Source of the DNA: Symsagittifera roscoffensis
Lineage: Eukaryota; Xenacoelomorpha; Acoela; Convolutidae
NCBI RefSeq assembly: GCF_963678635.1
Contig: NC_087064.1
Span: 29,616,189-29,676,188 of the forward strand
Direction: 5' to 3'
DNA length: 60,000 bases
Below are positions 34,422 through 45,378 of the stretch, one piece after another. The notes under the pieces are model-generated. The model had not been told where the DNA came from. It saw nothing but the letters and a program-made list of their open reading frames with translations, and did not search any database. The position numbers and the translations under genes are program-made. Position 1 is the first letter of the stretch; the number at the start of each line of letters is the position of its first letter.

Positions 34422-34759
34422 CCTAGAAAAAAAGTCTTTTGTTTGCAAAATTCAATATCTCGGATTGTTTCAGAAGTAATTCTTGGCAGTAGAGGTTGCT
34501 CTAAATTTTTGGATTGACACAGGGCCCAGTATCTGCCGTCTCAAGCTGTTGTTTTATCGTAAGCCAGTTGCATCGGATGTTTGATTGTATTGGAATTTAT
34601 AAATACCAAGCGGTAACAAAGCCGAAAAAATCTGATCAGAAACCCTTCATGTCAAAAAAAACTCAAAAAGTTCTGAACAATAATTTAAAAAGTTCTTTTT
34701 CCATCAGAGCACACCCACGAGCACAAAAGTATTTTTCGGACGCAACGATGCAATAAGAG

Positions 34760-35092
34760 GCCAAAAGTCGATATTAGTTAGGACGAAGTTTATTTAGCCG
34801 ATAGAAAGAGGAAAAAAGAAAAAGGAAAATTTTAAAAATTCGAGCTGGTAAAATTACAAACAACGTGAAAAGTAAAATTCGATTCGGCCGGTTTTTAAAA
34901 TGCTAAAAACAACTGCAGTGAAAACTGTTTACAGCTAAGCCGGCAGAACAAAACCAGGCAAATAATAGGCCGCAGTTTTTTGAACCGGAACATTTACCAA
35001 TTGAAAAAACTGGTCCTTGTCATTTTCGAACCCAAGACCTTTACCCTCCCAGGCTTATCTTTTACCATTGAGCTAAGTATGCAAGAGACACT
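34760..35092 (-). mobile_element. tRNA-headed SINE-like sequence
   Basis: On the minus strand an A-box-like 'tagctcaatgg' (about 35074-35064) and a B-box-like 'gggttcgaaa' (about 35033-35024) are spaced as in a tRNA, followed by 'gacaaggacca' and a T6 run that could stop RNA polymerase III. The acceptor and T stems do not pair, so it is a degenerate tRNA-like head. The extent of the body is a guess. Confidence 0.4.
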
Positions 35093-35214
35093 ACAAAGTT
35101 TGAATATATAAAGAACCAAGGTACCACCAGGAGTCCAATGAGTCCTGTGGGCAAAGTTGCTTACGGGGAAAAAGTCTAGTACCCGTTTACAATACCCTTG
35201 CTATCGCAAGGGTA

Positions 35215-35500
35215 ACAAAAGACATAACAAACATCTCGGATACAAAGAGCATTGAGCAATCTCTTTTGGACTTAAGATTTGCATAATGAACCCTCCGAGT
35301 ACACAACTACAATGTTGGGAATTTCTAATAGAGTTTTAAAGCCTACATTTACTGAAATATTTTTAAAAAATCATAAAACACGTCAGATCTCGTAAACTAC
35401 AAAATGTTGAGTATTCATACTTGGATGCAAGACGCAATCTTCGAGAGCAGTCTTAGAGAACACAACTATAGGGTTGGGAGTTTTCAAATTATTGAGAAAA
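35215..35500. repeat. R3 degenerate tandem repeat, two units
   Basis: Two ~140-bp units, each with 'catctcg..', 'tgagca/tgagta', 'ggatgcaaga' or similar, 'gcaa', 'gagta', 'acacaactac' and 'gttggga.ttt'. The same blocks make up 51040-51850. Lies directly before copy 2 of the 0.6-kb duplication. Confidence 0.6.
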
Positions 35501-36093
35501 AAATCAACTCATGTAATTGAAAGATATAATTTTAAACGCTACTACAAGTATACATTTACGTAAATGGAATCCGCAGTATGCAGATTCCACGTACACTTTT
35601 CGGATGCCGCTTACAGCTGCGGATTCCGCAACAGCTCAATTTTACACAAAGTGTTTTGGATTCCGCAAATACGGTTGCCGATTCTGCAATTTCGTCTATT
35701 TTTGGAGCGATTTTGAGCGAAAGAGTGTTTCGAGTAATTGTTCGAGTCCATAACAGCAAAGAAAATCAAAGAAAAATAGCAACGATGAGAATTCCGCGAC
35801 AAATCTGATTTTGACCTGTTGTGGAATCCGCATACAATGCACAAAATGCACAATTTGGCCTCGTAATGAGTTATACAGCTGCTGAAAAGATCAGTGTTGG
35901 CTTTCGAACACCAAGTTTCTCTTGACCATTGTTAGTTGAATCAGCTCAGCAAAATCGTCAACAATTGTGTGAATCAAAAAATTGAGCTTCACAAAAATTC
36001 TTTCTTTTTGCAATTCTTTCTTTTTTCAATTTTTTATTTGTTGATCACATTTAAGATTAGACAATAATTTCTAGAAATACATCAATCATTTTT
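35501..36093. repeat. 0.6-kb segmental duplication, copy 2
   Basis: Direct repeat of 33825-34421 at an offset of 1676 bp, with only a few differences, which implies a recent event. The sequence after it (36160-36400) matches the block after R3 at 51895-52030. Confidence 0.9.
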
Positions 36094-36424
36094 TTACATC
36101 AATACATCAAGCAAAATTTGCAACTCTTAGGTAAGTCCTGAACGCATCCCATTATTGCGTTGTTTACTTTAAATTTTATAAAAAAACACTGTATTCAAAC
36201 TGGAAAACTGTAGAAAAAAAAATTCTTAGCCATTGCAATATGCTAATTTTTTGTTGAGGATCCAAAAATAAAACGTTGAAAAAGCTTGAACAGGGCGAGA
36301 TAGTGAAGCCCGCATTTAAATACAAATTAGATAGATTAAATTTGAACAAAATAAAAATGCCACTAAATGAGCATTTAAGTTTGCGACTTAGGTCAGAAAC
36401 CAACTTCTTCGTAATAATATACTA

Positions 36425-36828
36425 CGCAGGTGCGGATTTAGGATTGGACGCCCCCTTGTCCTCCCTCAGGGATTCGACCCCCTGCCGACCCAAAAGGTCC
36501 CCTTTGGTAGTTTTTAAGAAATCCGCTTTTGGCCGACCGACCCTAAAAATTTTCTTAAGGCGCCTTGGGCGCCACTATATACTAAGTTTTAGGGGGAGCG
36601 CGCGCCAAAATAAAACAATTTTTTCGTCAAAATTTTCCAAAAAGTGCCCAAAAACCGCTTTTTGACCTGTTTTTTCAAAAAATTGCCAAAACAGCGTCTT
36701 TTTATTGCCTTAGAGAGCTCGGAAAATCAATTTGGTCGACCTAAAAGAAAAAGGTCGTCAGAACACCCCTCCTCAAGAAAATTCTCGATCCGCCCCCGAC
36801 ACTACGCTTCGCTCATGATAATAAATTA
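36425..36828 (+). repeat. R1 copy, near full length, next to the second retroelement
   Basis: R1 from 'ggtgcggatttaggattgga' through 'ccctgccgaccc', 'gagcgcgcgccaaaataaaa' and 'gatccgcccccgacactacg' to the 'cttcgctcatg' end. It is followed by 'ataaattactatc.ccatttatttgt', the flank also found downstream of lipocalin C, and then by the LTR at 36849. Confidence 0.75.
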
Positions 36829-36848
36829 CTATCTCCATTTATTTGTGC

Positions 36849-37056
36849 TGTGAATTGCATTATCTTAATCTTATTTTATAAATAGTATGTTAGTCAACAT
36901 AATTGATACTTAGTTATGACCTTGATACGTTCATTCTCTCCGGCGGAGAGAATGCTATTTCACTTTTTAATGTTTTCACTTTGAGATTAATTCACGTTTA
37001 ACCACATTTTTATCTGTACTTATGTAGAAATAGCTGTAACAAAGGCACATTTTATC
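36849..37056 (+). repeat. LTR 1 of the second element
   Basis: Starts 'tgtgaattgcattatc' and ends 'acattttatc' just before the gag ATG. It carries the near-palindrome cattctctccg-g-cggagagaatg (36932-36954), an 11-bp stem that is also present in the other two LTRs. Confidence 0.8.
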
Positions 37057-37074
37057 ATGGCGCAGACAAACAGT
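37057..37074 (+). promoter_or_regulatory. Candidate primer-binding site overlapping the gag start
   Basis: Directly after the LTR the sequence reads 'tggcgcagac' from 37058, a usual TGG start for a tRNA-primed site. The gag ATG (37057-37059) overlaps it. The second copy is at 41493. Confidence 0.5.
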
Positions 37075-38036
37075 AACGAATCAAACGTGAGAGGTATACC
37101 TTCATTTTGGCAAATCCATACAGTGGCCCCATCAATAACCTGGGAGGAGTGGAGCGATCTGTTCCAACTGGCAATAATCGCAAATGAAAACATCGACATA
37201 AATAACCTTCTAAACCCGACACTACGATACCAGATTACTGCCAGGAGGGCGCAACGAAAACCCAAAAACTGACCCGTTTGGAAAAGAATATCCGTGAACA
37301 AAAGAGATATGACGATGAAGAGACATCTTCGATAAAGTCGGAAACAAAAAGATCCAATGGGATGAGATTTGACGAAACTGACAAAAAAATCCGATCTATC
37401 CTTTATTTAGCCCTCGGAAACGAACGAAAGAAATCATTCGGCTAAAATTTTACGCGAGTCAAAATACTCCAAATTTCTTTCAAGGAGTTTTGGGAAAATC
37501 TGTCAATAGCATTCATGAGGTAAATCAGCGTTACGTTCGAAATACACAAGCTATTGAACAGAAAACAGAGATATAGAGAATCGTTGGAGCAATTTTGGGG
37601 AGCCCTCACAGAAATGGCAAAGTAAGGTAATATATCCGCAGAAGAAGACAAATGAATTCGTAACATTTATTTTAACAACATGAAGAACTCGAACATTCAA
37701 CGCAAATTCCGTACAGAAACTCTACCACATCTAGAAGCATTAAACGTGGCTCTCTTTGACGAAAAAGGAATAACGAAATACATGAATTTGACGAGTAATT
37801 TTAAATCCAACGGATCTTCTTTTAACAAACCTTTTAATCATTTTAATGTAAAAAGGGAACTGACTCTAATTATCGAAAGGAGCAATACTTGCATGAAATG
37901 CTGCGGAACATTTTTCAAAAGGAAATCTAGCAGTGTGCCCCGCGAAAGACTCAACTTGTACATCTTGTAAATACAGCGGATATTTCACTAGACTTTGTGA
38001 ATCACGTCGTAAAAATGTAAATATTGTAGATAGCCA
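37057..38036 (+). pseudogene. gag, copy 1 (broken)
   Basis: The ATG follows the LTR directly and the frame gives MAQTNSNESNVRGIPSFWQ, then the SITWEEWSDLFQLAI phrase typical of gypsy Gag N-termini. It stops at 37272. Later pieces in other frames cover the rest (starting MKNSNIQRKF at 37680) and end in a double zinc-knuckle region around 37890-38010. The second knuckle reads CTSCKYSGYFTRLC, with Tyr in place of the zinc-binding His. At least three frame changes break the gene. Confidence 0.75.
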
Positions 38037-38514
38037 AATTGTACATAATACAAGTTGTAATTATCTCTCGGAACAACCGGATGTAAAAAAGAGAATGTAG
38101 AGAATGTCGTGGAGTAATCAATGCATGGTCAGAATCCAGACAGAAGAATGCATAGTCAGAATCCAGACAGAAGAGAGACCCCCATTTGAAGATATATCCG
38201 GTGGATCAGTCGACGAAAGTACTTAACTGTGGGTTCACAGACAATGCGATTAACATCACTGGAGACACTTTTTTCTGACAGAAGGACACGAAAGCAACAT
38301 CCTTGGAAACGACAATTTACCGAAAGTGGGAATGGAAGTATCTCAGAAGCACTTTGTACACTACTTTAACAAGGTTACCTGTGAGTCCATTAACAAAATT
38401 TCTTCACCAGACAAAGAGAAAGAAATAGATGTGATATCCAAGACTTTTAAACACTTATTCCTTCGGATCGGAAAAGTTGAAAATCAAACAAAAATAACAA
38501 TTTTCCACGAACCT
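38037..38514 (+). pseudogene. Protease-to-RT linker, copy 1 (broken)
   Basis: Encodes the region between Gag and RT. A decayed protease may lie around 38200-38290, but no intact Asp-Thr/Ser-Gly triad is visible. From 38326 a frame gives the stretch KTFKHLFLRIGKVENQTK, followed by FHEPL, which normally leads straight into RT; here it is cut at 38514 by the duplicated gag block. Confidence 0.6.
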
Positions 38515-39175
38515 TTAACGAAACTGACAAAAAACTCCGATCTATCCTTTATTTAGCCCTCGGAAACGAACGAAAGAAATTCTTCGGCTAAAAATTTACG
38601 CGAGTCAAAATACTACAAATTTCTTTCAAGGAGTTTTGGGAAAATCTGTCAATAGCATTCATGAGGAAAATCAGCGTTACGTTCGAAATACACAAGCTAT
38701 TGAACAGAAAACAGAGATATAGAGAATCGTTGGAGCAATTTTGGGGAGCCCTCACAGAAATGGCAAAGTAAGGTAATATATCCGCAGAAGAAGACAAATG
38801 AATTCGTAACATTTTTTTTAACAACATGAAGAACTCGAACATTCAACGCAAATTCCGTACAGAAACTCTACCACATCTAGAAGCATTAAACGTGGCTCTC
38901 TTTGACGAAAAAGGAATAACGAAATACATGAATTTGACGAGTAATTTTAAATCCAACGGATCTTCTTTTAACAAACCTTTTAATCATTTTAATGTAAAAA
39001 GGGAACTGACTCTAATTATCGAAAGGAGCAATACTTGCATGAAATGCTGCGTAACATTTTTCAAAAGGAAATCTAGCAGTGTGCCCCGCGAAAGACTCAA
39101 CTTGTACATCTTGTAAATACCGCGGATATTTCACTAGACTTTGTGAATCACGTCGTAAAAATGTAAATATTGTAG
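38515..39175 (+). pseudogene. Duplicated gag block inside pol, copy 1
   Basis: Repeats 37371-38035 at an offset of 1146 bp with about 1-2 % difference, including MKNSNIQRKF (38826) and the zinc-knuckle region. It interrupts pol between the protease linker and RT. The ~30-bp phrase beginning 'acaaaaataacaattttcca' flanks it on both sides (about 38487 and 39177). Confidence 0.85.
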
Positions 39176-40943
39176 AACAAAAATAACAATTTTCCACGAA
39201 CCTTTAAAACTAATACAACTAAAGGGCAGACGCGTTCCCCTCTATTTACTTGATTCATTAAAGACAGCACTAAACCGACTCAAACCCGAAGGACATATCA
39301 AAAAATGGGAAAATTGCGACGAGGATAGTTTTATTAGTCCAATAGTTATCACCTGCAAAAAGGATAAATCGATCAAATTAGCTCCAAACTCGAAATTCGT
39401 TAACAAACAAAATTACAAGAACAAATATCAGATGCCCAACATTTACGAATTAGTCAATAACGTAGCCTCGCAAATTTCAAACGATTCCGTCGGAGAAGTT
39501 TGGTATACCAATTTGGACTTAAAGAAAGCATATAGCCAACTTTCTCGATATAACTTTACCAGCAGCCAATGCAATTTTAGCTTGGGCAGGCGGAGACATA
39601 GCAATTTTTAACTGGTTTTCATGGACTCGGCGATATGCCAAATGAATTTCAAAGAGTCATAGACTCAACAATCGGAAATATTCCTTTTACTAATTGTTAC
39701 CTCGACGATATTTCAGTGGCTTCCAAAAGAAGTTTTACAGACCACAAGAACATTGTTTATAAAATTTTATCGATTTTAGATCATTACATTTTCACAGTCA
39801 AATGTCCAAAATGTAAATTTTTTCAAAAAGAAACAGATTGGCTCGGTTTTAAAATATCTAAATTAGGGATCGCTCCTTTAATTGACAAAACCAAGGCTAC
39901 CAAACATATCACAATTCCAAAATACTTGAAGTAGTTAAGATCATTCTTCGGGTCAACAAATCAAAATATCAAAATTGTACCAAACCTAGCATCCCTCGGA
40001 AGTCCTTTTTAGAACACTACTAAACAAGAAATCAATTTTCTTTTGGTATGAAGATCACACAAAAGCACTCGAGAGAATCAATTTAGAAATAGTCAGCCTT
40101 ACCTTAAACACACATTTTGACGTTAAACAGGTTACGATAGTAAAAACTGACGCCTCTCATAATGGACTTGGTGCTTCTCTCGAACAACTTAATGGGAATG
40201 ATTGGAAAACAGTCTCTTTTGCCTCAAGATTTTTAACTCCACATGAACCCAAATATTCCACAAATGAATTGGAATTCCTGGGAGTTGTTTGGGCGGTAGA
40301 ACATTATAAGAATTATTTTTACGGCTCAAAATTTGAAATTATTACGGACGATAAAGCCCTCTTTTCAGCACTCTTACCGAATCATGGAAATAAAACTTTT
40401 CAATGTCGTTTAACAAGATGGATCGATCGTCTTTTACCGTATAATTTTACAATGATAAACACTTAGTAGGGAAAGACATGGGTTTTAAGAAAAATTACAA
40501 AGCTTTGAATCCATTGAATAACGGAAAATCGATATGTAATGCTATTGGTTCGAATTTGCAAAATTCCGATTACGCAAAGTTACGTAATTATATGATCAAC
40601 TCAGTTCTAAAATCAATTTACTCAATCGTTCCAATTTGCAATCTAAAACACTACAGAACTGAATTTGGTAATTCTAAACGTATTCCTTCGGATTTTTTGA
40701 ACATTGATTCAACAAAATTTTCTTTATCAAATTCTGCTTTTCTTTTTTTTAGTTCTTAATTGTAGCTCAGTTATTAATTCTCAGGATCTTAAAAATGTAA
40801 ATAGTGTCGAATAATCAAATTGTAATTAACCCTTCTACTTCCGGTATTCAGGTCACAGTCGAATTCCCAAGTTTATCAGAGCATGAAAAGCTAGTGAAAC
40901 AATACCGCGAGAGTTTGAAGTTGCCGGAACGACCTTTGGACCT
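39176..40943 (+). pseudogene. Reverse transcriptase and RNase H, copy 1 (broken)
   Basis: RT fingers are seen as FISPIVITCKKDKSIKLA near 39330, then NKYQMPNIYELVNNV and YTNLDLKKAYSQL. A frameshift and stop near 39570-39610 precede the palm ORF (39635-39934), which has an intact YLDD box in TNCYLDDISVAS. RNase H (about 40130-40466) shows KTDASHNGLGASL, LEFLGVVWAVEHYKNYFYG and ITDDKALF. A stop at 40466 precedes the linker frame 40478-40759. The copy ends at 40943, before integrase. Confidence 0.8.
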
Positions 40944-41283
40944 TTTGGCCGACCGACCCGCTTTTGGCCGACCGACCCTAAAAATTTTCTTAAGGCGCCT
41001 TGGGCGCCACTATATACTAAGTTTTAGGGGGAGCGCGCGCCAAAATAAAACAATTTTTTCGTCAAAATTTTCCAAAAAGTGCCCAAAAACCGCTTTTTGA
41101 CCTGTTTTTTCAAAAATTTGCCAAAACAGCGTCTTTTTATTGCCTTAGAGAGCTCGGAAAATCAATTTGGTCGACCTAAAAGAAAAAGGTCGTCAGAACA
41201 CCCCTCCTCAAGAAAATTCTCGATCCGCCCCCGACACTACGCTTCGCTCATGATAATAAATTACTATCTCCATTTATTTGTGC
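40944..41283 (+). repeat. Tandem-duplication junction and R1 3' part
   Basis: 14 bases (tttggccgaccgac) of R1-like filler join the end of unit 1 (pol) to the start of unit 2 (R1 at 40958). The R1 part then runs to the LTR at 41284 exactly as at 36523-36848. Confidence 0.85.
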
Positions 41284-41491
41284 TGTGAATTGCATTATCT
41301 TAATCTTATTTTATAAATAGTATGTTAGTCAACATAATTGATACTTAGTTATGACCTTGATACGTTCATTCTCTCCGGCGGAGAGAATGCTATTTCACTT
41401 TTTAATGTTTTCACTTTGAGATTAATTCACGTTTAACCACATTTTTATCTGTACTTATGTAGAAATAGCTGTAACAAAGGCACATTTTATC
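41284..41491 (+). repeat. LTR 2 (inside the tandem duplication)
   Basis: Near-identical copy of LTR 1, with the same palindrome (41367-41389). Confidence 0.9.
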
Positions 41492-43610
41492 ATGGCGCAG
41501 ACAAACAGTAACGAATCAAACGTGAGAGGTATACCTTCATTTTGGCAAATCCATACAGTGGCCCCATCAATAACCTGGGAGGAGTGGAGCGATCTATTCC
41601 AACTGGCAATAATCGCAAATGAAAACATCGACATAAATAACCTTCTAAACCCGACACTACGATACCAGATTACTGCCAGGAGGGCGCAACGAAAACCCAA
41701 AAACTGACCCGTTTGGAAAAGAATATCCGTGAACAAAAGAGATATGACGATGAAGAGACATCTTCGATAAAGTCGGAAACAAAAAGATCCAATGGGATGA
41801 GATTTGACGAAACTGACAAAAAAATCCGATCTATCCTTTATTTAGCCCTCGGAAACGAACGAAAGAAATCCTTCGGCTAAAATTTTACGCGAGTCAAAAT
41901 ACTCCAAATTTCTTTCAAGGAGTTTTGGGAAAATCTGTCAATAGCATTCATGAGGTAAATCAGCGTTACGTTCGAAATACACAAGCTATTGAACAGAAAA
42001 CAGAGATATAGAGAATCGTTGGAGCAATTTTGGGGAGCCCTCACAGAAATGGCAAAGTAAGGTAATATATCCGCAGAAGAAGACAAATGAATTCGTAACA
42101 TTTATTTTAACAACATGAAGAACTCGAACATTCAACGCAAATTCCGTACAGAAACTCTACCACATCTAGAAGCATTAAACGTGGCTCTCTTTGACGAAAA
42201 AGGAATAACGAAATACATGAATTTGACGAGTAATTTTAAATCCAACGGATCTTCTTTTAACAAACCTTTTAATCATTTTAATGTAAAAAGGGAACTGACT
42301 CTAATTATCGAAAGGAGCAATACTTGCATGAAATGCTGCGGAACATTTTTCAAAAGGAAATCTAGCAGTGTGCCCCGCGAAAGACTCAACTTGTACATCT
42401 TGTAAATACCGCGGATATTTCACTAGACTTTGTGAATCACGTCGTAAAAATGTAAATATTGTAGATAGCCAAATTGTACATAATACAAGTTGTAATTATC
42501 TCTCGGAACAACCGGATGTAAAAAAGAGAATGTAGAGAATGTCGTGGAGTAATCATTGCATGGTCAGAATCCATACAGAAGAATGCATAGTCAGAATCCA
42601 GACAGAAGAGAGACCCCCATTTGAAGATATATCCGGTGGATCAGTCGACGAAAGTACTTAACTGTGGGTTCACAGACAATGCGATTAACATCACTGGAGA
42701 CACTTTTTTCTGACAGAAGGACACAAAAGCAACATCCTTGGAAACGACAATTTACCGAAAGTGGGAATGGAAGTATCTCAGAAGCACTTTGTACACTACT
42801 TTAACAAGGTTACCTGTGAGTCCATTAACAAAATTTCTTCACCAGACAAAGAGAAAGAAATAGATGTGATATCCAAGACTTTTAAACACTTATTCCTTCG
42901 GATCGGAAAAGTTGAAAATCAAACAAAAATAACAATTTTCCACGAACCTTTAACGAAACTGACAAAAAACTCCGATCTATCCTTTATTTAGCCCTCGGAA
43001 ACGAACGAAAGAAATTCTTCGGCTAAAAATTTACGCGAGTCAAAATACTACAAATTTCTTTCAAGGAGTTTTGGGAAAATCTGTCAATAGCATTCATGAG
43101 GAAAATCAGCGTTACGTTCGAAATACACAAGCTATTGAACAGAAAACAGAGATATAGAGAATCGTTGGAGCAATTTTGGGGAGCCCTCACAGAAATGGCA
43201 AAGTAAGGTAATATATCCGCAGAAGAAGACAAATGAATTCGTAACATTTTTTTTAACAACATGAAGAACTCGAACATTCAACGCAAATTCCGTACAGAAA
43301 CTCTACCACATCTAGAAGCATTAAACGTGGCTCTCTTTGACGAAAAAGGAATAACGAAATACATGAATTTGACGAGTAATTTTAAATCCAACGGATCTTC
43401 TTTTAACAAACCTTTTAATCATTTTAATGTAAAAAGGGAACTGACTCTAATTATCGAAAGGAGCAATACTTGCATGAAATGCTGCGTAACATTTTTCAAA
43501 AGGAAATCTAGCAGTGTGCCCCGCGAAAGACTCAACTTGTACATCTTGTAAATACCGCGGATATTTCACTAGACTTTGTGAATCACGTCGTAAAAATGTA
43601 AAAATTGTAG
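41492..43610 (+). pseudogene. gag, protease linker and duplicated gag block, copy 2
   Basis: Copy of 37057-39175 with the same frame breaks: MAQTNSNESN at 41492, MKNSNIQRKF at 42115, the protease linker to 42949, then the duplicated gag block (MKNSNIQRKF at 43261). The same stops occur in both copies, so they predate the tandem duplication. Confidence 0.85.
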
Positions 43611-45378
43611 AACAAAAATAACAATTTTCCACGAACCTTTAAAACTAATACAACTAAAGGGCAGACGCGTTCCCCTCTATTTACTTGATTCATTAAAGAC
43701 AGCACTAAACCGACTCAAACCCGAAGGACATATCAAAAAATGGGAAAATTGCGACGAGGATAGTTTTATTAGTCCAATAGTTATCACCTGCAAAAAGGAT
43801 AAATCGATCAAATTAGCTCCAAACTCGAAATTCGTTAACAAACAAAATTACAAGAACAAATATCAGATGCCCAACATTTACGAATTAGTCAATAACGTAG
43901 CCTCGCAAATTTCAAACGATTCCGTCGGAGAAGTTTGGTATACCAATTTGGACTTAAAGAAAGCATATAGCCAACTTTCTCGATATAACTTTACCAGCAG
44001 CCAATGCAATTTTAGCTTGGGCAGGCGGAGACATAGCAATTTTTAACTGGTTTTCATGGACTCGGCGATATGCCAAATGAATTTCAAAGAGTCATAGACT
44101 CAACAATCGGAAATATTCCTTTTACTAATTGTTACCTCGACGATATTTCAGTGGCTTCCAAAAGAAGTTTTACAGACCACAAGAACATTGTTTATAAAAT
44201 TTTATCGATTTTAGATCATTACATTTTCACAGTCAAATGTCCAAAATGTAAATTTTTTCAAAAAGAAACAGATTGGCTCGGTTTTAAAATATCTAAATTA
44301 GGGATCGCTCCTTTAATTGACAAAACCAAGGCTACCAAACATATCACAATTCCAAAATACTTGAAGTAGTTAAGATCATTCTTCGGGTCAACAAATCAAA
44401 ATATCAAAATTGTACCAAACCTAGCATCCCTCGGAAGTCCTTTTTAGAACACTACTAAACAAGAAATCAATTTTCTTTTGGTATGAAGATCACACAAAAG
44501 CACTCGAGAGAATCAATTTAGAAATAGTCAGCCTTACCTTAAACACACATTTTGATGTTAAACAGGTTACGATAGTAAAAACTGACGCCTCTCATAATGG
44601 ACTTGGTGCTTCTCTCGAACAACTCAATGGGAATGATTGGAAAACAGTCTCTTTTGCCTCAAGATTTTTAACTCCACATGAACCCAAATATTCCACAAAT
44701 GAATTGGAATTCCTGGGAGTTGTTTGGGCGGTAGAACATTATAAGAATTATTTTTACGGCTCAAAATTTGAAATTATTACGGACGATAAAGCCCTCTTTT
44801 CAGCACTCTTACCGAATCATGGAAATAAAACTTTTCAATGTCGTTTAACAAGATGGATCGATCGTCTTTTACCGTATAATTTTACAATGATAAACACTTA
44901 GTAGGGAAAGACATGGGTTTTAAGAAAAATTACAAAGCTTTGAATCCATTGAATAACGGAAAATCGATATGTAATGCTATTGTTTCGAATTTGGAAAATT
45001 CCGATTACGCAAAGTTACGTAATTATATGATCAACTCAGTTCTAAAATCAATTTACTCAATCGTTCCAATTTGCAATCTAAAACACTACAGAACTGAATT
45101 TGGTAATTCTAAACGTATTCCTTCGGATTTTTTGAACATTGATTCAACAAAATTTTCTTTATCAAATTCTGCTTTTCTTTTTTTTAGTTCTTAATTGTAG
45201 CTCAGTTATTAATTCTCAGGATCTTAAAAATGTAAATAGTGTCGAATAATCAAATTGTAATTAACCCTTCTACTTCCGGTATTCAGGTCACAGTCGAATT
45301 CCCAAGTTTATCAGAGCATGAAAAGCTAGTGAAACAATACCGCGAGAGTTTGAAGTTGCCGGAACGACCTTTGGACCT
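43611..45378 (+). pseudogene. Reverse transcriptase and RNase H, copy 2 (broken)
   Basis: Copy of 39176-40943: RT fingers near 43765, YLDD ORF at 44070-44369, RNase H at about 44565-44901, linker frame 44913-45194. The same frameshifts and the same stop at the end of RNase H are present. Confidence 0.85.

Larger units (their letters stand above)
40958..45378 (+). repeat. 4.42-kb tandem duplication, unit 2
   Basis: Repeats 36523-40943 at an offset of 4435 bp with only a handful of substitutions (for example gatctgttcc/gatctattcc at 37161/41596). Unit 2 continues without a break into the linker and integrase, so it is the original arrangement and unit 1 the added copy, or the reverse by unequal exchange. 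Confidence 0.95.

Noticed and set aside
35024-35092. Functional tRNA gene
   Set aside because: A and B boxes are present but the acceptor and T stems do not pair, so only a degenerate tRNA-like or SINE head is supported.
36276-36665. 129-codon plus-strand ORF reading into R1, and R1-derived ORFs elsewhere
   Set aside because: The coding look comes from the R1 repeat; the same phrases occur at several R1 copies in different contexts.
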